This document shows, one piece after another, positions 25,828 to 35,402 of a stretch of 64,000 bases of DNA. Every line of letters starts with the position of its first letter. Position 1 is the stretch's first letter. The notes beneath the pieces are model-generated. The model had not been told where the DNA came from. It ran no database searches and worked only from the letters and a program-made list of their open reading frames with translations. The DNA is taken from positions 2,656,001 through 2,720,000 of the forward strand of contig CP075370.1 of the NCBI GenBank assembly GCA_019454225.1, in the 5' to 3' direction. The stretch is from Paracoccaceae bacterium (GTDB lineage: Bacteria > Pseudomonadota > Alphaproteobacteria > Rhodobacterales > Rhodobacteraceae). Both the position numbers and the translations under genes were made by a program.

Positions 25828-26268
25828 CTACCGGCGCCCCGCCCGCCGGGTGGACAGCAGCAGGTTGGTCTCGCTGGTCATCACGCCCTCGACCTCGCGG
25901 ATGCGAAAGATCACCTCGTCCAGCTCCGCCAGCGTCTGCGCCCCCAGTTCCGCGATCAGGTCCCAGCGTCCGTTGGTCGAATGCACCGCCAGCACCTGCG
26001 GAAACCCCGCCAGCCGCGCCATGATCCGCTCGGCCCCCCGTCCCTCGATCCCGATCAGCATCAGCGCCCGCACCGGCGCGGTGCCCGCGTCGCCCCGGGT
26101 GACCACGGTGAACCCGGCGATCTCGCCGCGCGCCACCAGCCGCTCCATCCGTGCCCGCACCGTCGCCCGGCTCATCCCCAGCCGGTCCGCCAGATCGGAC
26201 AGCGCGGCGCGGCCGTCGCGCCGCAGTTCGGCAACCAGACGCTGATCCACATCGTCCAGCATGGTCAT
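25828..26268 (-). CDS. Lrp/AsnC-family transcriptional regulator
   Basis: The 146-residue regulator has an N-terminal winged helix-turn-helix (DDVDQRLVAELRRDGRAAL, then SRATVRARMERLVARGEI) and a C-terminal RAM ligand-binding domain. It is divergent from the arginase-ornithine cyclodeaminase pair, 99 bases away, so it is the likely arginine- or ornithine-responsive activator of that operon; this comes from position and from known Lrp relatives such as PutR and ArgP-like systems. The start may be 26268 or 26262, two ATGs in frame behind the same G-rich ribosome site. Confidence 0.9.
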   Translation of the reverse strand: MTMLDDVDQRLVAELRRDGRAALSDLADRLGMSRATVRARMERLVARGEIAGFTVVTRGDAGTAPVRALMLIGIEGRGAERIMARLAGFPQVLAVHSTNGRWDLIAELGAQTLAELDEVIFRIREVEGVMTSETNLLLSTRRAGRR

Positions 26269-26367
26269 TTCCCCCGCCGTTCCGGACAATCCCCTGACCG
26301 TATCGACAATAACGCTGCTATGATCCTCCGCAAGACGGTCACATCATCCCGGCAAAAGGAGCTTTCC

Positions 26368-27291
26368 ATGGCCAGATGCATCCTCATCGGCGCCCCCATC
26401 GACAGCGGGCAGAAGCGCCCCGGCTGCCTGATGGGCCCGGCCGCCTACCGCGTCGCGGGCCTCGACCGCGCCATCCGCGACCAGGGCCATGCCGTGGCCG
26501 ACTGGGGCGACCTCGGCCTGCCCGCGCTGCGCCCCGCCGACTGCCCCAATCCGGCCGTGCATGCGCTGGCCGAAACCGTGGGCTGGACGGAAATCCTGAT
26601 GGACCGCGTCGATGACGCCCTGTCCGAAGGCGGCCTGCCGATCGTCATGGGGGGCGATCATTCGCTGGCGCTGGGTTCGGTCGCCGGGGCGGCGGCCCAT
26701 GCCGCCCGCGCCGGCCGCCCGCTGTTCGTGCTCTGGCTCGACGCGCATTCCGATTTCCACACGCCGCTCACATCGACCAGCGGCAACCTGCACGGCACGC
26801 CCGTGGCCTATGTCGCCGGGCGCGACGGGTTCGATGCCTTCCCGCCCTTCCCCGCCCCCGTCCCGGCCGACCGGATCTGCCTGTTCGGCATCCGCTCGGT
26901 CGATCCGGCCGAACATGCGGCGCTGCTGGCCCACAACATCACCCCCGTCGACATGCGCAGGCTTGACGAGCTTGGCATCGTCGCGCCGCTGCGCGCCTTT
27001 CTCGACCAGGTGCACAGGGCGGGCGGCAACCTGCATGTGTCGCTCGACGTCGATTTCCTCGACCCGGCCATCGCCCCCGCCGTGGGCACCACCGTGCCCG
27101 GCGGCACCACCTTCCGCGAGGCGCATCTGGTGATGGAACTTCTCCACGAATCCGGCCTCGTCACCTCGCTGGACCTGGTGGAACTGAACCCGTTCCTCGA
27201 TGACCGCGGCATGACCGCGAAACTGATGGTCGATCTTGTCGGCAGCCTGATGGGCCGCAAGGTGTTCGACCGCCCCACACGGAGCAAGTGA
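26368..27291 (+). CDS. rocF: Arginase
   Basis: Arginase splits arginine into ornithine and urea with a binuclear manganese centre. The 307-residue protein has all metal motifs: GGDHS (H98), DAHSD (D125, H127, D129) and SLDVD (D227, D229). AAAGGAG precedes the ATG. It is the first gene of a two-gene operon with ornithine cyclodeaminase, one base apart, which together turn arginine into proline, urea and ammonia. No urease genes are in the window. Control is probably by the divergent Lrp-type gene. Confidence 0.95.
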   Translation: MARCILIGAPIDSGQKRPGCLMGPAAYRVAGLDRAIRDQGHAVADWGDLGLPALRPADCPNPAVHALAETVGWTEILMDRVDDALSEGGLPIVMGGDHSLALGSVAGAAAHAARAGRPLFVLWLDAHSDFHTPLTSTSGNLHGTPVAYVAGRDGFDAFPPFPAPVPADRICLFGIRSVDPAEHAALLAHNITPVDMRRLDELGIVAPLRAFLDQVHRAGGNLHVSLDVDFLDPAIAPAVGTTVPGGTTFREAHLVMELLHESGLVTSLDLVELNPFLDDRGMTAKLMVDLVGSLMGRKVFDRPTRSK

Positions 27292-27292
27292 C

Positions 27293-28327
27293 ATGGCGCT
27301 GAACCTCGTGCCCTTCGTCAGCGTCGACCACATGATGCGGCTGGTCCTGCGGCTGGGCATCGAACGGGTGATGACCGACCTCGCCGCCGAGATCGAGGCC
27401 GATTTCCGCCGCTGGCCGCTGTTCGACAAGACGCCGCGCGTCGCCTCGCATTCGGACGTCGGGGTGATCGAACTCATGCCCACGTCCGACGGGCAGACCT
27501 ATGGCTTCAAGTATGTCAACGGCCACCCCGGCAACATGAAGCGCGGGCTTCAGACGGTGACGGCCTTCGGCCTGCTGGCCGATGTCGAGACGGGCTATCC
27601 GGTGCTGCTGTCGGAAATGACCATCCTCACCGCCCTGCGCACCGCCGCCACCTCGGCGATGGCGGCCCGCTGGCTCGCCCCGGCGGGCGCCACCACCATG
27701 GCGATGATCGGCAACGGCGCGCAGGCCGAATTCCAGGCCCTCGCCTTCAAGGCGATCTGCGGCATCACCGAGGTGCGGCTCTACGACATCGACCCGGCCG
27801 CCACCGCCAAATGCGCCCGCAATCTTGCCGGGCGCGGGCTCGCCGTGGTGCCCTGCACCACCGCGCAAGAGGCGATGCTGGGGGCGCAGGTCATCACCAC
27901 CTGCACCGCCGACAAGTCCAACGCCACCATCCTGACCGACAACATGGTCGGCGCGGGCGTCCACATCAACGGCGTCGGCGGCGACTGTCCGGGCAAGACC
28001 GAACTGCACCGCGACATCCTGATGCGGTCCTCCATCTTCGTCGAGTACCCGCCGCAGACCCGGATCGAGGGCGAGATCCAGCAGCTTGCCCCGGACCACC
28101 CGGTCACCGAGCTTTGGCAGGTCATCGCAGGCAGCGCGCCCGGGCGCCGCGGCGCGGCCGAGGTCACGCTGTTCGACAGCGTGGGCTTCGCCATCGAGGA
28201 TTTCGCGGCGCTGCGCTACGTCCATGGCAAGCTGGCGGAAACCGGGCTCTGCCAGCAGCTCGACATGATCGCCGACCCCGACGACCCGCGCGACCTGTTC
28301 GGCATGATCCTGCGCGCCGCCGCCTGA
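27293..28327 (+). CDS. Ornithine cyclodeaminase
   Basis: The enzyme converts ornithine to proline and ammonia using bound NAD. The 344-residue protein of the OCD/mu-crystallin family has the Rossmann motif AMIGNGAQAEFQALAF, a substrate-binding segment with KYVNGHPGNMKRGL, and the late acidic motif INGVGGDCPGKTEL with the catalytic Asp. One base separates it from arginase. The pairing is the standard arginine-to-proline route of many alphaproteobacteria. Confidence 0.95.
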   Translation: MALNLVPFVSVDHMMRLVLRLGIERVMTDLAAEIEADFRRWPLFDKTPRVASHSDVGVIELMPTSDGQTYGFKYVNGHPGNMKRGLQTVTAFGLLADVETGYPVLLSEMTILTALRTAATSAMAARWLAPAGATTMAMIGNGAQAEFQALAFKAICGITEVRLYDIDPAATAKCARNLAGRGLAVVPCTTAQEAMLGAQVITTCTADKSNATILTDNMVGAGVHINGVGGDCPGKTELHRDILMRSSIFVEYPPQTRIEGEIQQLAPDHPVTELWQVIAGSAPGRRGAAEVTLFDSVGFAIEDFAALRYVHGKLAETGLCQQLDMIADPDDPRDLFGMILRAAA

Positions 28328-28384
28328 CCGCGCCAGACGCAGGCCAGACGCCTGCCATACGCGGGCCAGACCGTTAACCTTTCG

Positions 28385-28654
28385 TCAGTGAAGCCGGAAT
28401 TCGCCCTTGACGTTGCGCCACTCGCCCGGCGCGATCAGCTTGCGATGCGTGAAACGGATCGAATGCAGCGGCCCCTCGATGCGTTCCTGCCAGAACTCGA
28501 TGAAGCCGAACAGCTTCGGATAGTCCGGCGCCAGATCATAGTCCTGCCAGACGAAGGTATTGAGAACATTACGATAATCGGGCATCCGGTAAAACAGTTC
28601 GGCCGTCGTCAGGCCATATCCCTTCAGCATCAGTTCGGTCTCGGTCGCGGGCAT
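28385..28654 (-). CDS. usg: Usg family protein
   Basis: This 89-residue protein matches the small Usg family (named from a gene near the trp operon in rhizobia) whose function is unknown. Features are MLKGYGLTTAELFYRMPDY, the aromatic-rich VWQDYDLAPDYP and the end WRNVKGEFRLH. The protein is soluble. It is divergent from gyrA, with a 192-base AT-richer region between. A GCAGGC/GCCTGC stem lies in the gap to ornithine cyclodeaminase (28339-28355), a weak terminator at best. Confidence 0.9.
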   Translation of the reverse strand: MPATETELMLKGYGLTTAELFYRMPDYRNVLNTFVWQDYDLAPDYPKLFGFIEFWQERIEGPLHSIRFTHRKLIAPGEWRNVKGEFRLH

Positions 28655-28718
28655 TCCTTGCTCCTGTGTTGGCCCCTGGTTTCCGATGATGCGCCAAACG
28701 ATTTTATTTTCAACAATA

Positions 28719-28730
28719 ACAACATGTTGT
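28719..28730. promoter_or_regulatory. 12-bp perfect palindrome upstream of usg
   Basis: ACAACATGTTGT lies 65 bases before the usg start in the most AT-rich stretch of the region, next to TTGTTA and AAAATAAAAT read on the minus strand, which could be promoter elements of usg. It may be an operator; the binding protein is unknown. Confidence 0.4.
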
Positions 28731-28772
28731 CACTCATCACCGGTGGCTGACACAAGGCGCGGACCGCGCGCA

Positions 28773-28801
28773 TTGCCCCCATATCCGGTATGGTCTATAA
28801 C
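28773..28801 (+). promoter_or_regulatory. gyrA promoter
   Basis: TTGCCC (28773-28778) and TATAAC (28796-28801) are 17 bases apart. The -10 is unusually close to consensus for this GC-rich genome. The transcript would start near 28808, some 40 bases before the gyrA ATG. Confidence 0.6.
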
Positions 28802-28846
28802 CCGGGCAACACGATCTGGCGCCCCAGCACAAGGCTCGCGCATCAC

Positions 28847-31555
28847 ATGAGCGACACCCCGGAAGACACTGACGAAAAAGAAGAAACCCCGCGAATGCCG
28901 CATGCCGGTCCGCAGGTAGACATCGCCGCCGAGATGCGCACCGCCTATCTCGACTATGCCATGTCCGTCATCGTCAGCCGCGCCATCCCCGACCTGCGCG
29001 ACGGCCTGAAACCTGTGCACCGGCGCATTCTTTACGCAATGCACGAAACCGGCAACACCCACGACAAGCCCTACCGCAAGTCCGCCCGCCCCGTCGGCGA
29101 TGTCATGGGCAAGTATCACCCCCACGGCGATTCCGCGATCTACGACGCCCTCGTGCGGATGGCGCAGCCGTTCAGCATGTCGCTGAAACTCCTTGACGGA
29201 CAAGGGAATTTCGGCTCGATGGACGGCGACAACCCGGCTGCCATGCGCTATACCGAAGTGCGGATGGACAAGCCCGCCGGGTTCCTGCTGGCCGATATCG
29301 ACAAGGACACGGTCGACTTTCAGGACAACTACGACGGCAAGGACCGCGAACCGACCGTCCTGCCCGCCCGCTTTCCCAACATGCTGGTCAACGGTGCCGG
29401 CGGCATCGCCGTCGGCATGGCCACGAACATCCCGCCCCACAACCTGGGCGAGGTGATCGACGCGACGCTCGCCCTCATCGCCAACCCGGACCTGTCGTCC
29501 GAGGCACTGATGGAGATCGTCCCCGCCCCCGATTTCCCCACCGGCGGCCTGATCCTCGGCCGCTCCGGCGCGCGCAAGGCCTATCTCGAGGGGCGCGGAT
29601 CGGTGATCATCCGCGCGAAGACGCATGTCGAGGAAATCCGCAAGGACCGCTTCGCCATCATCGTGGACGAGATTCCCTATCAGGTGAACAAGTCCACCAT
29701 GGTCGAACGCATCGCCGAATGTGTGCGCGAGAAGAAGATCGAGGGAATCAGCCATGTTGCGGACGAATCCGACCGCATCGGCGTGCGCGTGGTGATCGAA
29801 CTCAAGCGCGACGCCACGCCCGATGTGGTTCTGAACCAGCTCTGGCGCTTCACGCCGATGCAGGTCTCGTTCGGCTGCAACATGCTGGCCCTGAACGGCG
29901 GCCGCCCCGAACAACTGGCGTTGCGCGATTTCCTCACGCATTTCATCGCCTTCCGCGAGGATGTCGTATCGCGCCGCACCGCGTTCGAACTGCGCAAGGC
30001 GCGCGAGCGCAGCCATATCCTCTGCGGTCTGGCCGTGGCGGTGTCGAACGTGGACGAGGTGGTGCGCACCATCCGCGCCAGCGCCGACGCGGCCGAGGCG
30101 CGCGAACGGCTGATGACCCGCCGCTGGCCCGCGCGGGACATCGCCGACTACATCCGCCTGATCGACGACCCCTCGCACACGATCAACGACGATGGCACCT
30201 ACAACCTGTCCGAGGCCCAGGCCCGCGCGATTCTCGATCTGCGCCTGCAGCGGCTGACCGCGCTCGGGGTCAAGGAAGTGACGGACGAGCTTGCCGAACT
30301 CGCAAGCCGGATCAAGGACTTCCTGGCCATTCTTGCCAGCCGTGAACGGATTCTCGCGATCATCTCGAACGAACTGGCCGAGGTGAAATCGCTGTTCGCC
30401 GTGCCGCGCCGCACCGAGATCACCGAATGGGGCGGCGACCTCGAGGACGAGGATCTGATCGAGCGCGAGGACATGGTCGTGACCATCACCTCGGGCGGCT
30501 ACATCAAGCGCACCCCCCTTGCCGAATTCCGCGCCCAGAACCGCGGGGGCAAGGGACTGGCCTCGATGCAGACCAAGGAAGACGATGTGGTGACGACGCT
30601 TTTCGTCGCGAATACACATACCTGGCTGCTGTTCTTCACGACCGACGGCATGGTCTACAAGCTCAAGACCTGGCGCCTGCCGCTGGCCGGGCGCACCGCC
30701 CGGGGCAAGGCGATCGTCAACATCCTGCCGATCCAGGCCGGCGTCACGATCGCCGCCCTGATGCCCGTCGACGTGCCCGAGGCCGAATGGGACGCGCTGC
30801 AGATCGTCTTTGCCACCTCGGACGGCGACGTGCGGCAGAACGACCTGTCCGACTTCACCAACGTCAAGCGCAACGGCAAGATCGCGATGAACCTGCCCGA
30901 GGGCGTGACGCTGGTGAACGCGGCCATCGCCGACGAGGATGACGACGTGATGCTGGTCACCGCCGGGGGCCGCGCCATCCGCTTCCCCACCACCGAGATC
31001 CGGGTGTTCAAGTCACGCGGCAGCACCGGCGTGCGCGGCATCCGGCTGGCCGATGGCGACCGCGTGGTCTCGATGGCCATCATCCGCCATTTCGAGGCCG
31101 ATCCCGCCACCCGCGAGGCCTATCTGAAGCAGCGCCGGCTGATGGCCGGCGTCACCGAGGACGAGTCGGATGACGAAGAGGAAACCGTTGCCGCAGGCCA
31201 GCTCAGCCCCGAACGCTATGTCGAGATGTCGGCGGCCGAGGACCTGATCCTGACCGTCACGGCGGGCGGTTCGGGCAAGCTTTCATCCAGCCACGACTAC
31301 CCGGTGCGCGGCCGCGGCGGGATGGGGGTCAAGGCGATCTCGCCCGGGCCGCGTGGCGGGCGGATCGTCGCCTCGTTCCCGGTCGAGATGACCGACCAGA
31401 TCATGCTGGCCACCTCGACCGGCCAGTCGATCCGGGTTCCGGTGGAGCAGGTCAGCTTCCGGTCCCGTTCGGCCGGCGGGGTGCGCGTGTTCAACGTGGG
31501 CCCCGAGGAAGAGGTTGTCTCGGTCGCCCGCGTGGCCGAACAGGGCGAGGCGTGA
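28847..31555 (+). CDS. gyrA: DNA gyrase subunit A
   Basis: GyrA is the breakage-reunion subunit that introduces negative supercoils with GyrB. The 902-residue protein has the catalytic tyrosine Y135 ([11 protein letters not shown]), the quinolone region [10 protein letters not shown] with S96 and D100, and the C-terminal pinwheel with a GyrA-box-like QNRGGKG, which marks it as GyrA rather than ParC. The S and D are the susceptible-type residues. An acidic linker (EDESDDEEE) is present before the last blades. The ATG at 28847 fits the promoter better than one at 28790. It overlaps the next gene. Confidence 0.96.
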   Translation: MSDTPEDTDEKEETPRMPHAGPQVDIAAEMRTAYLDYAMSVIVSRAIPDLRDGLKPVHRRILYAMHETGNTHDKPYRKSARPVGDVMGKYHPHGDSAIYDALVRMAQPFSMSLKLLDGQGNFGSMDGDNPAAMRYTEVRMDKPAGFLLADIDKDTVDFQDNYDGKDREPTVLPARFPNMLVNGAGGIAVGMATNIPPHNLGEVIDATLALIANPDLSSEALMEIVPAPDFPTGGLILGRSGARKAYLEGRGSVIIRAKTHVEEIRKDRFAIIVDEIPYQVNKSTMVERIAECVREKKIEGISHVADESDRIGVRVVIELKRDATPDVVLNQLWRFTPMQVSFGCNMLALNGGRPEQLALRDFLTHFIAFREDVVSRRTAFELRKARERSHILCGLAVAVSNVDEVVRTIRASADAAEARERLMTRRWPARDIADYIRLIDDPSHTINDDGTYNLSEAQARAILDLRLQRLTALGVKEVTDELAELASRIKDFLAILASRERILAIISNELAEVKSLFAVPRRTEITEWGGDLEDEDLIEREDMVVTITSGGYIKRTPLAEFRAQNRGGKGLASMQTKEDDVVTTLFVANTHTWLLFFTTDGMVYKLKTWRLPLAGRTARGKAIVNILPIQAGVTIAALMPVDVPEAEWDALQIVFATSDGDVRQNDLSDFTNVKRNGKIAMNLPEGVTLVNAAIADEDDDVMLVTAGGRAIRFPTTEIRVFKSRGSTGVRGIRLADGDRVVSMAIIRHFEADPATREAYLKQRRLMAGVTEDESDDEEETVAAGQLSPERYVEMSAAEDLILTVTAGGSGKLSSSHDYPVRGRGGMGVKAISPGPRGGRIVASFPVEMTDQIMLATSTGQSIRVPVEQVSFRSRSAGGVRVFNVGPEEEVVSVARVAEQGEA

Positions 31556-31875
31556 GGGACCGGCTGGAATCCCTGCTGCAGCAGATGGCGTGTGACGGAA
31601 AAACCATGCTGTACGGACAGATGGCGCGCGAACTTCAAGTTCCGATGGCAGTGCTCACCGCGGCGCTCGAAACCCTGATGCGCGAGGATGCGGCCGCCGG
31701 GCGGCCGCTGCGTGCCGCGCTGATGGCCGGGCGCCTGTCGGGCGGCCTGCCCGCGCGCGGCTTCTTCGACGCGGCGGCGGCCCTGGGCCGTGACACATCG
31801 GACCCTGCGGCACTGGCCGCGCGGGAACGCGGCGCGCTTTTCGCCGCCGCGCAGGCCGCAGGACCGCGGCCATGA
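31552..31875 (+). CDS. Small helical protein, possible winged helix, between gyrA and trmFO
   Basis: The 107-residue product starts at GTG inside the gyrA stop codon (GTGA) and ends in an ATGA overlap with trmFO, so it is locked into a three-gene operon. The N-terminal half ([20 protein letters not shown], then [14 protein letters not shown]) resembles a winged helix-turn-helix, and a conserved-looking [13 protein letters not shown] follows. I do not recognise the family. Tight coupling to gyrA and a tRNA-modifying gene gives no firm role. Confidence 0.7.
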   Translation: MRDRLESLLQQMACDGKTMLYGQMARELQVPMAVLTAALETLMREDAAAGRPLRAALMAGRLSGGLPARGFFDAAAALGRDTSDPAALAARERGALFAAAQAAGPRP

Positions 31876-33200
31876 CCGAACCCCTGCACATCATCGGCGG
31901 CGGCATGGCGGGGTCCGAGGCGGCCTGGCAGGCGGCCGGCATGGGCGTGCCCGTCATCCTGCACGAGATGCGCCCCCGCACCGGCACCTTTGCCCACCGC
32001 ACCGGCGACCTGGCCGAGATGGTCTGTTCCAACTCGTTCCGGTCGGACGACGACGAACGCAATGCCGTGGGTCTGCTGCATTGGGAAATGGACCGGGCCG
32101 GCGGCCTGATCATCCAGACCGCCCGCGCGCATCGCCTGCCCGCAGGTGGCGCGCTGGCGGTTGACCGCGATCCCTTTGCGGCGGCCGTCACCGCGAAACT
32201 GCGCGCGCATTTCCTGATTACCGTTGTGGATGAGGAGGTTGCAGAGCTTCCCTCAGACGGCCATTGGATCGTCGCGACCGGCCCGCTGACCAGCGGGGCG
32301 CTGGCCCAGAGCATCCGTGCCGCCACCGGGGCCGAGCATCTGGCCTTCTTCGATGCCATCGCCCCGATCGTCTATGCCGAAAGCGTCGACATGTCCGTGG
32401 CCTGGCGGCAATCGCGCTATGACAAGGGCGAGACGGTCGAGGAACAGACGGCCTACATCAACTGCCCGATGGACCGCGCGCAATACGACGCCTTCATCGA
32501 CGCGCTTCTGGCCGCCGACAAGACGACCTTCCACGACGGCGAGACCGCCGGATATTTCGATGGCTGCCTGCCGATCGAGGTGATGGCCGAACGCGGCCGC
32601 GAGACGCTGCGGTTCGGACCGATGAAGCCCGTCGGGCTGACGAACCCGCACAGTCCGGCAAAGCCCTATGCCGTGGTCCAGCTTCGCCGCGACAATGCGC
32701 TGGGCACGCTCTACAACATCGTGGGCTTCCAGACCAAGATGAAGCACGGCGCGCAAGTTGATGTTTTCAGGCGCATTCCCGGCCTTCAGGATGCCAGCTT
32801 TGCCCGCCTTGGCGGGATCCACCGCAATACCTTCATCAACTCGCCCACGCTGCTGGATGACCGCATGCGCCTGAAGTCGCGGCCGAACATCCGCTTCGCG
32901 GGACAGATCACCGGGGTCGAGGGCTATGTCGAAAGCGCCGCCATGGGGCTGCTGGCGGGGCGCATGGCGGCCGCGGCGATCCTTGGCCGCGACCTGCCGC
33001 CACCGCCGCCGGAAACCGCCATGGGGGCGCTGGTGACCCACATCACCGGCGGCGCCGATGCCAGAACCTTCCAGCCGATGAACGTGAACTTCGGCCTGTT
33101 TCCCCCGATCGACGCCAGGGGGGGCCGCAAGGGCCGCAAGGACCGCTACAAGGCCTATACCGACCGCGCCAAGGCGGCCTTCGCGGAATGGCTTTCGTAA
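31872..33200 (+). CDS. trmFO: tRNA U54 methyltransferase, folate/FAD dependent
   Basis: TrmFO makes 5-methyluridine-54 in the T loop of tRNA using methylenetetrahydrofolate and FADH2. The 442-residue protein has the FAD dinucleotide motif [13 protein letters not shown] at the N-terminus, the catalytic cysteine region [10 protein letters not shown] (C52), [12 protein letters not shown], and the C-terminal NVNFGLFPP. The length is typical. It overlaps both neighbours (4 bases upstream, 13 bases with gluQ), placing two tRNA-modification genes in one operon. Confidence 0.96.
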   Translation: MTEPLHIIGGGMAGSEAAWQAAGMGVPVILHEMRPRTGTFAHRTGDLAEMVCSNSFRSDDDERNAVGLLHWEMDRAGGLIIQTARAHRLPAGGALAVDRDPFAAAVTAKLRAHFLITVVDEEVAELPSDGHWIVATGPLTSGALAQSIRAATGAEHLAFFDAIAPIVYAESVDMSVAWRQSRYDKGETVEEQTAYINCPMDRAQYDAFIDALLAADKTTFHDGETAGYFDGCLPIEVMAERGRETLRFGPMKPVGLTNPHSPAKPYAVVQLRRDNALGTLYNIVGFQTKMKHGAQVDVFRRIPGLQDASFARLGGIHRNTFINSPTLLDDRMRLKSRPNIRFAGQITGVEGYVESAAMGLLAGRMAAAAILGRDLPPPPPETAMGALVTHITGGADARTFQPMNVNFGLFPPIDARGGRKGRKDRYKAYTDRAKAAFAEWLS

Positions 33201-34027
33201 CCCGCTTCGCGCCCTCGCCCACCGGGCCGCTGCATCTTGGCCACGCCTATTCCGCGATGCTGGCGCATGACATGGCCCGGGCCGCGGGCGGACGGTTCCT
33301 GCTGCGGATGGAGGATACCGACCTCGACCGATGCCGCCCCGAATTCGAGGCCGGGATCATCGAGGATCTGGCCTGGCTGGGCCTGACCTGGGACGGACCC
33401 GTCCACCGCCAGTCCGACCACATTCCCGGCTACACCGCGCGGTTGCAGCCGCTGGTCGACCGGGGGCTTCTGTATCCCTGTTCCTGCACCCGTTCCGACA
33501 TCCGTGCGGCCCTGTCGGCCCCGCAGGAGGGCGTTGCGCACAACGTCTATCCCGGCACCTGCCGGGGCCGCGGCATCGACAGCCGCCTGCCCGGCGACGC
33601 GCTGCGGCTGGACCTGGCGGCGGCGCTGCGCATGCTGGCGGGGGCCGATCTGGGCCATGCCGAAACCGGCCCGCGCTTTGCAGGGTCCCACCAGGTGCGG
33701 CCGGAGACCGCGCTGGCCGAGATCGGCGATGTCGTCCTGTCGCGCAAGGGCGAGGATATCGTGGCCTATTTCCTGGCCTCGGCCTTCGACGATGCCGACC
33801 AGGGCATCAGCCATGTCGTCAGGGGCGAGGACCTTTTCGCCTTCACGCCGATCCAGGTGATCCTTCAGCACCTGCTGGGCCTGCCGACGCCCGTCTACCA
33901 CCACCACCGGCTGATCCGCGACGATCGGGGCAAGCGGCTTGCCAAGCGCGACGACGCCCGCGCCATCGCGCGATACCGCGCCGAGGGTGCGGCGCCGGCC
34001 GATATCCGGGCCATGGTCGGCCTATAG
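33188..34027 (+). CDS. gluQ: Glutamyl-Q tRNA(Asp) synthetase
   Basis: This truncated glutamyl-tRNA synthetase attaches glutamate to queuosine at position 34 of tRNA(Asp). The 279-residue protein has only the catalytic domain: [18 protein letters not shown] holds the HIGH motif, KRLAKRDDA is the KMSKS counterpart, and [10 protein letters not shown] with a later YPGTCRGR gives the zinc ligands. The anticodon-binding domain of GltX is absent, as expected. It overlaps trmFO by 13 bases and the convergent hisI by 6. queA for queuosine synthesis is also in this window. Confidence 0.95.
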   Translation: MAFVTRFAPSPTGPLHLGHAYSAMLAHDMARAAGGRFLLRMEDTDLDRCRPEFEAGIIEDLAWLGLTWDGPVHRQSDHIPGYTARLQPLVDRGLLYPCSCTRSDIRAALSAPQEGVAHNVYPGTCRGRGIDSRLPGDALRLDLAAALRMLAGADLGHAETGPRFAGSHQVRPETALAEIGDVVLSRKGEDIVAYFLASAFDDADQGISHVVRGEDLFAFTPIQVILQHLLGLPTPVYHHHRLIRDDRGKRLAKRDDARAIARYRAEGAAPADIRAMVGL

Positions 34028-34378
34028 CGGCGCCATGATCTCGACCTCGCCGCCGTCGCGCAGCGCGGTATAGAAACAGGACCGGCGGTTGGTGTGGCAG
34101 GCCGGGCCGGTCTGGTCCACCAGCACCAGCAGGCAGTCCCTGTCGCAGTCGATGCGCAGCTCGACCAGGCGCTGCACATGGCCCGAGCTTTCCCCCTTCA
34201 CCCAGAACGCCGACCGCGACCGCGACCAATAGGTCACGCGCCCCGTCTCGATCGTGCGCGACAGGCTTTCGGCGTTCATCCAGGCCATCATCAGCACCTC
34301 GCCCGTGGCATGGTCCTGCGCGATGCAGGGAATCAGGCCGCGGTCGTCATAGCCAAGCGTCCGGGGATCGAAGGACAT
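34022..34378 (-). CDS. hisI: Phosphoribosyl-AMP cyclohydrolase
   Basis: HisI opens the purine ring of phosphoribosyl-AMP in histidine synthesis. The 118-residue protein is the stand-alone form without the HisE domain. It has [20 protein letters not shown] when read across its core, the metal-binding IDCDRDC and the final [11 protein letters not shown] cysteines. GGAGG precedes the ATG. It stands alone here with no other his genes nearby. Confidence 0.96.
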   Translation of the reverse strand: MSFDPRTLGYDDRGLIPCIAQDHATGEVLMMAWMNAESLSRTIETGRVTYWSRSRSAFWVKGESSGHVQRLVELRIDCDRDCLLVLVDQTGPACHTNRRSCFYTALRDGGEVEIMAPL

Positions 34379-34452
34379 GGGCCTGCCTCCTTTGCAAGTC
34401 GCGCGCCCGGGTCTATCTTTGCCGGACCGGCAAGGAAAGCCCGAGCATCGCC

Positions 34453-34905
34453 ATGTCCGACCCCGATCTGATCAAGCTCTACTCTGCCCGCATCCTCGAC
34501 CTTGCGGCCGATGTTCCGCGCCCCGGGCGCCTGACCGCGCCGCAGGGCACGGCGCGGCGCCGGTCGCCGCTCTGCGGGTCCACGGTGACGGTGGACGTGG
34601 TGATGAAGGACGGGCGGGTGGCCGATTTCGCGCAGGACGTGAAGGCCTGCGCCCTGGGCCAGGCGGCCGCGGCGGTGACCGGCGCCGCGCTGATCGGGCG
34701 CAGCCGCGCCGAGATCGAGGTCGGGCGCGACGGCCTGCGCGCCATGCTGAAGGACGGCGGGCCGGTGCCCCCCGCCCCCTGGGACGGGTTCGAGGTTCTG
34801 ACCCCGGCGCGCGACTATCGCAACCGCCATGCCTCGATCCTGCTGGCGATCGAGGCGGCGGCCGAGGCGGTGGCGGCGGCCGAGGGCGCGGCCGCGAGCG
34901 CCTGA
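34453..34905 (+). CDS. NifU/SufU-like Fe-S scaffold protein lacking the third cysteine
   Basis: The 150-residue protein has the IscU/SufU fold: C41 in PLCGSTV and C66 in KACALGQ are the first two scaffold ligands. The place where SufU has its third cysteine reads RHASILLA, with no Cys. Such forms occur in Rhodobacterales and may bind zinc or assist rather than assemble clusters. The C-terminus is an Ala/Glu helix. It is divergent from hisI across 74 bases. Role inferred from fold only. Confidence 0.8.
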   Translation: MSDPDLIKLYSARILDLAADVPRPGRLTAPQGTARRRSPLCGSTVTVDVVMKDGRVADFAQDVKACALGQAAAAVTGAALIGRSRAEIEVGRDGLRAMLKDGGPVPPAPWDGFEVLTPARDYRNRHASILLAIEAAAEAVAAAEGAAASA

Positions 34906-34980
34906 GCCGTCCAGCCCGGGGCCGCCAACCCGCCCCTTTCCCGCGCGGGCGCGACGCCCCCACCGCATCGCGGGCCACCA

Positions 34981-35012
34981 AAAAAAACCGCCGCCCGTTG
35001 TAGGGGCGGCGG
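34981..35012 (-). terminator. Rho-independent terminator of the 40-residue miniprotein gene
   Basis: On the minus strand a perfect 9-base stem (CCGCCGCCC with GGGCGGCGG, 7-base loop) is followed by seven T. It lies 93 bases after the miniprotein stop and supports that gene being a real transcription unit. Confidence 0.88.
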
Positions 35013-35105
35013 CAAGTGCGCGTGTCTGACGGGGCGGGACAGCCCAGGGGCGCGCCGGAATGGCATTGCGCGCCCGGGTTCAGAACGCAGGCAGGAACCG
35101 GGGGC

Positions 35106-35228
35106 CTAGAACAGGCCGGGCAGCGACAGCGCCGCCAGAAGCATCAGGAACAGCGCGGCAACGCCCGCCGCATCCGCCGCCGGGCTGTCGGTCTCGCGCA
35201 GCAGGCGATCCATCAGGGCTGTGGACAT
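35106..35228 (-). CDS. 40-residue single-span membrane protein, LexA-box controlled
   Basis: The frame starts at an ATG 6 bases after AAGGAGA and encodes a short charged N-terminus (MSTALMDRLLRETDSPAA) followed by one hydrophobic segment at about 20-40, ending GLF. It has its own terminator and a LexA-type box 62 bases upstream of the start. Caulobacter has an LexA-controlled inner-membrane miniprotein, SidA (29 residues), that blocks division; sequence similarity is not claimed. A division inhibitor or other SOS membrane effector is a reasonable inference. I know of no described homologue. Confidence 0.75.
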   Translation of the reverse strand: MSTALMDRLLRETDSPAADAAGVAALFLMLLAALSLPGLF

Positions 35229-35289
35229 CGGGCATCTCCTTCGCTTTCGTGTTGCCTGATTGTTCTCACAAACTCCGGATGGTCGTCAA

Positions 35290-35304
35290 GAACTTTTTAA
35301 GAAC
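35290..35304 (-). promoter_or_regulatory. LexA-type SOS box
   Basis: On the minus strand the sequence reads GTTC-TTAAAAA-GTTC, an exact match to the alphaproteobacterial LexA consensus GTTC-N7-GTTC worked out in Rhodobacter. It directly abuts a TTGACG -35 (35284-35289) that reads toward the miniprotein gene. A related GTTC direct repeat with a 3-base gap lies farther upstream. Confidence 0.75.
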
Positions 35305-35351
35305 ATGCGAAGACGAACAGGGAACATTCCGACACGCGGGGCATGGAATGC

Positions 35352-35377
35352 AAAAGGCCCCGCGTTTCCGCAGGGCC
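35352..35377 (-). terminator. Rho-independent terminator of efp
   Basis: On the minus strand a 9-base stem with one G-U pair and a GAAA loop (35356-35364 with 35369-35377) is followed by TTTT. It begins 26 bases after the efp stop codon and separates efp from the SOS-box miniprotein. Confidence 0.9.
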
Positions 35378-35402
35378 CCGGTGCGTTTCACGGCACGGCG
35401 GA

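Noticed and set aside
28847-31555. Quinolone-resistance mutation in gyrA
   Set aside because: The region reads [10 protein letters not shown] with both Ser and Asp of the susceptible type.
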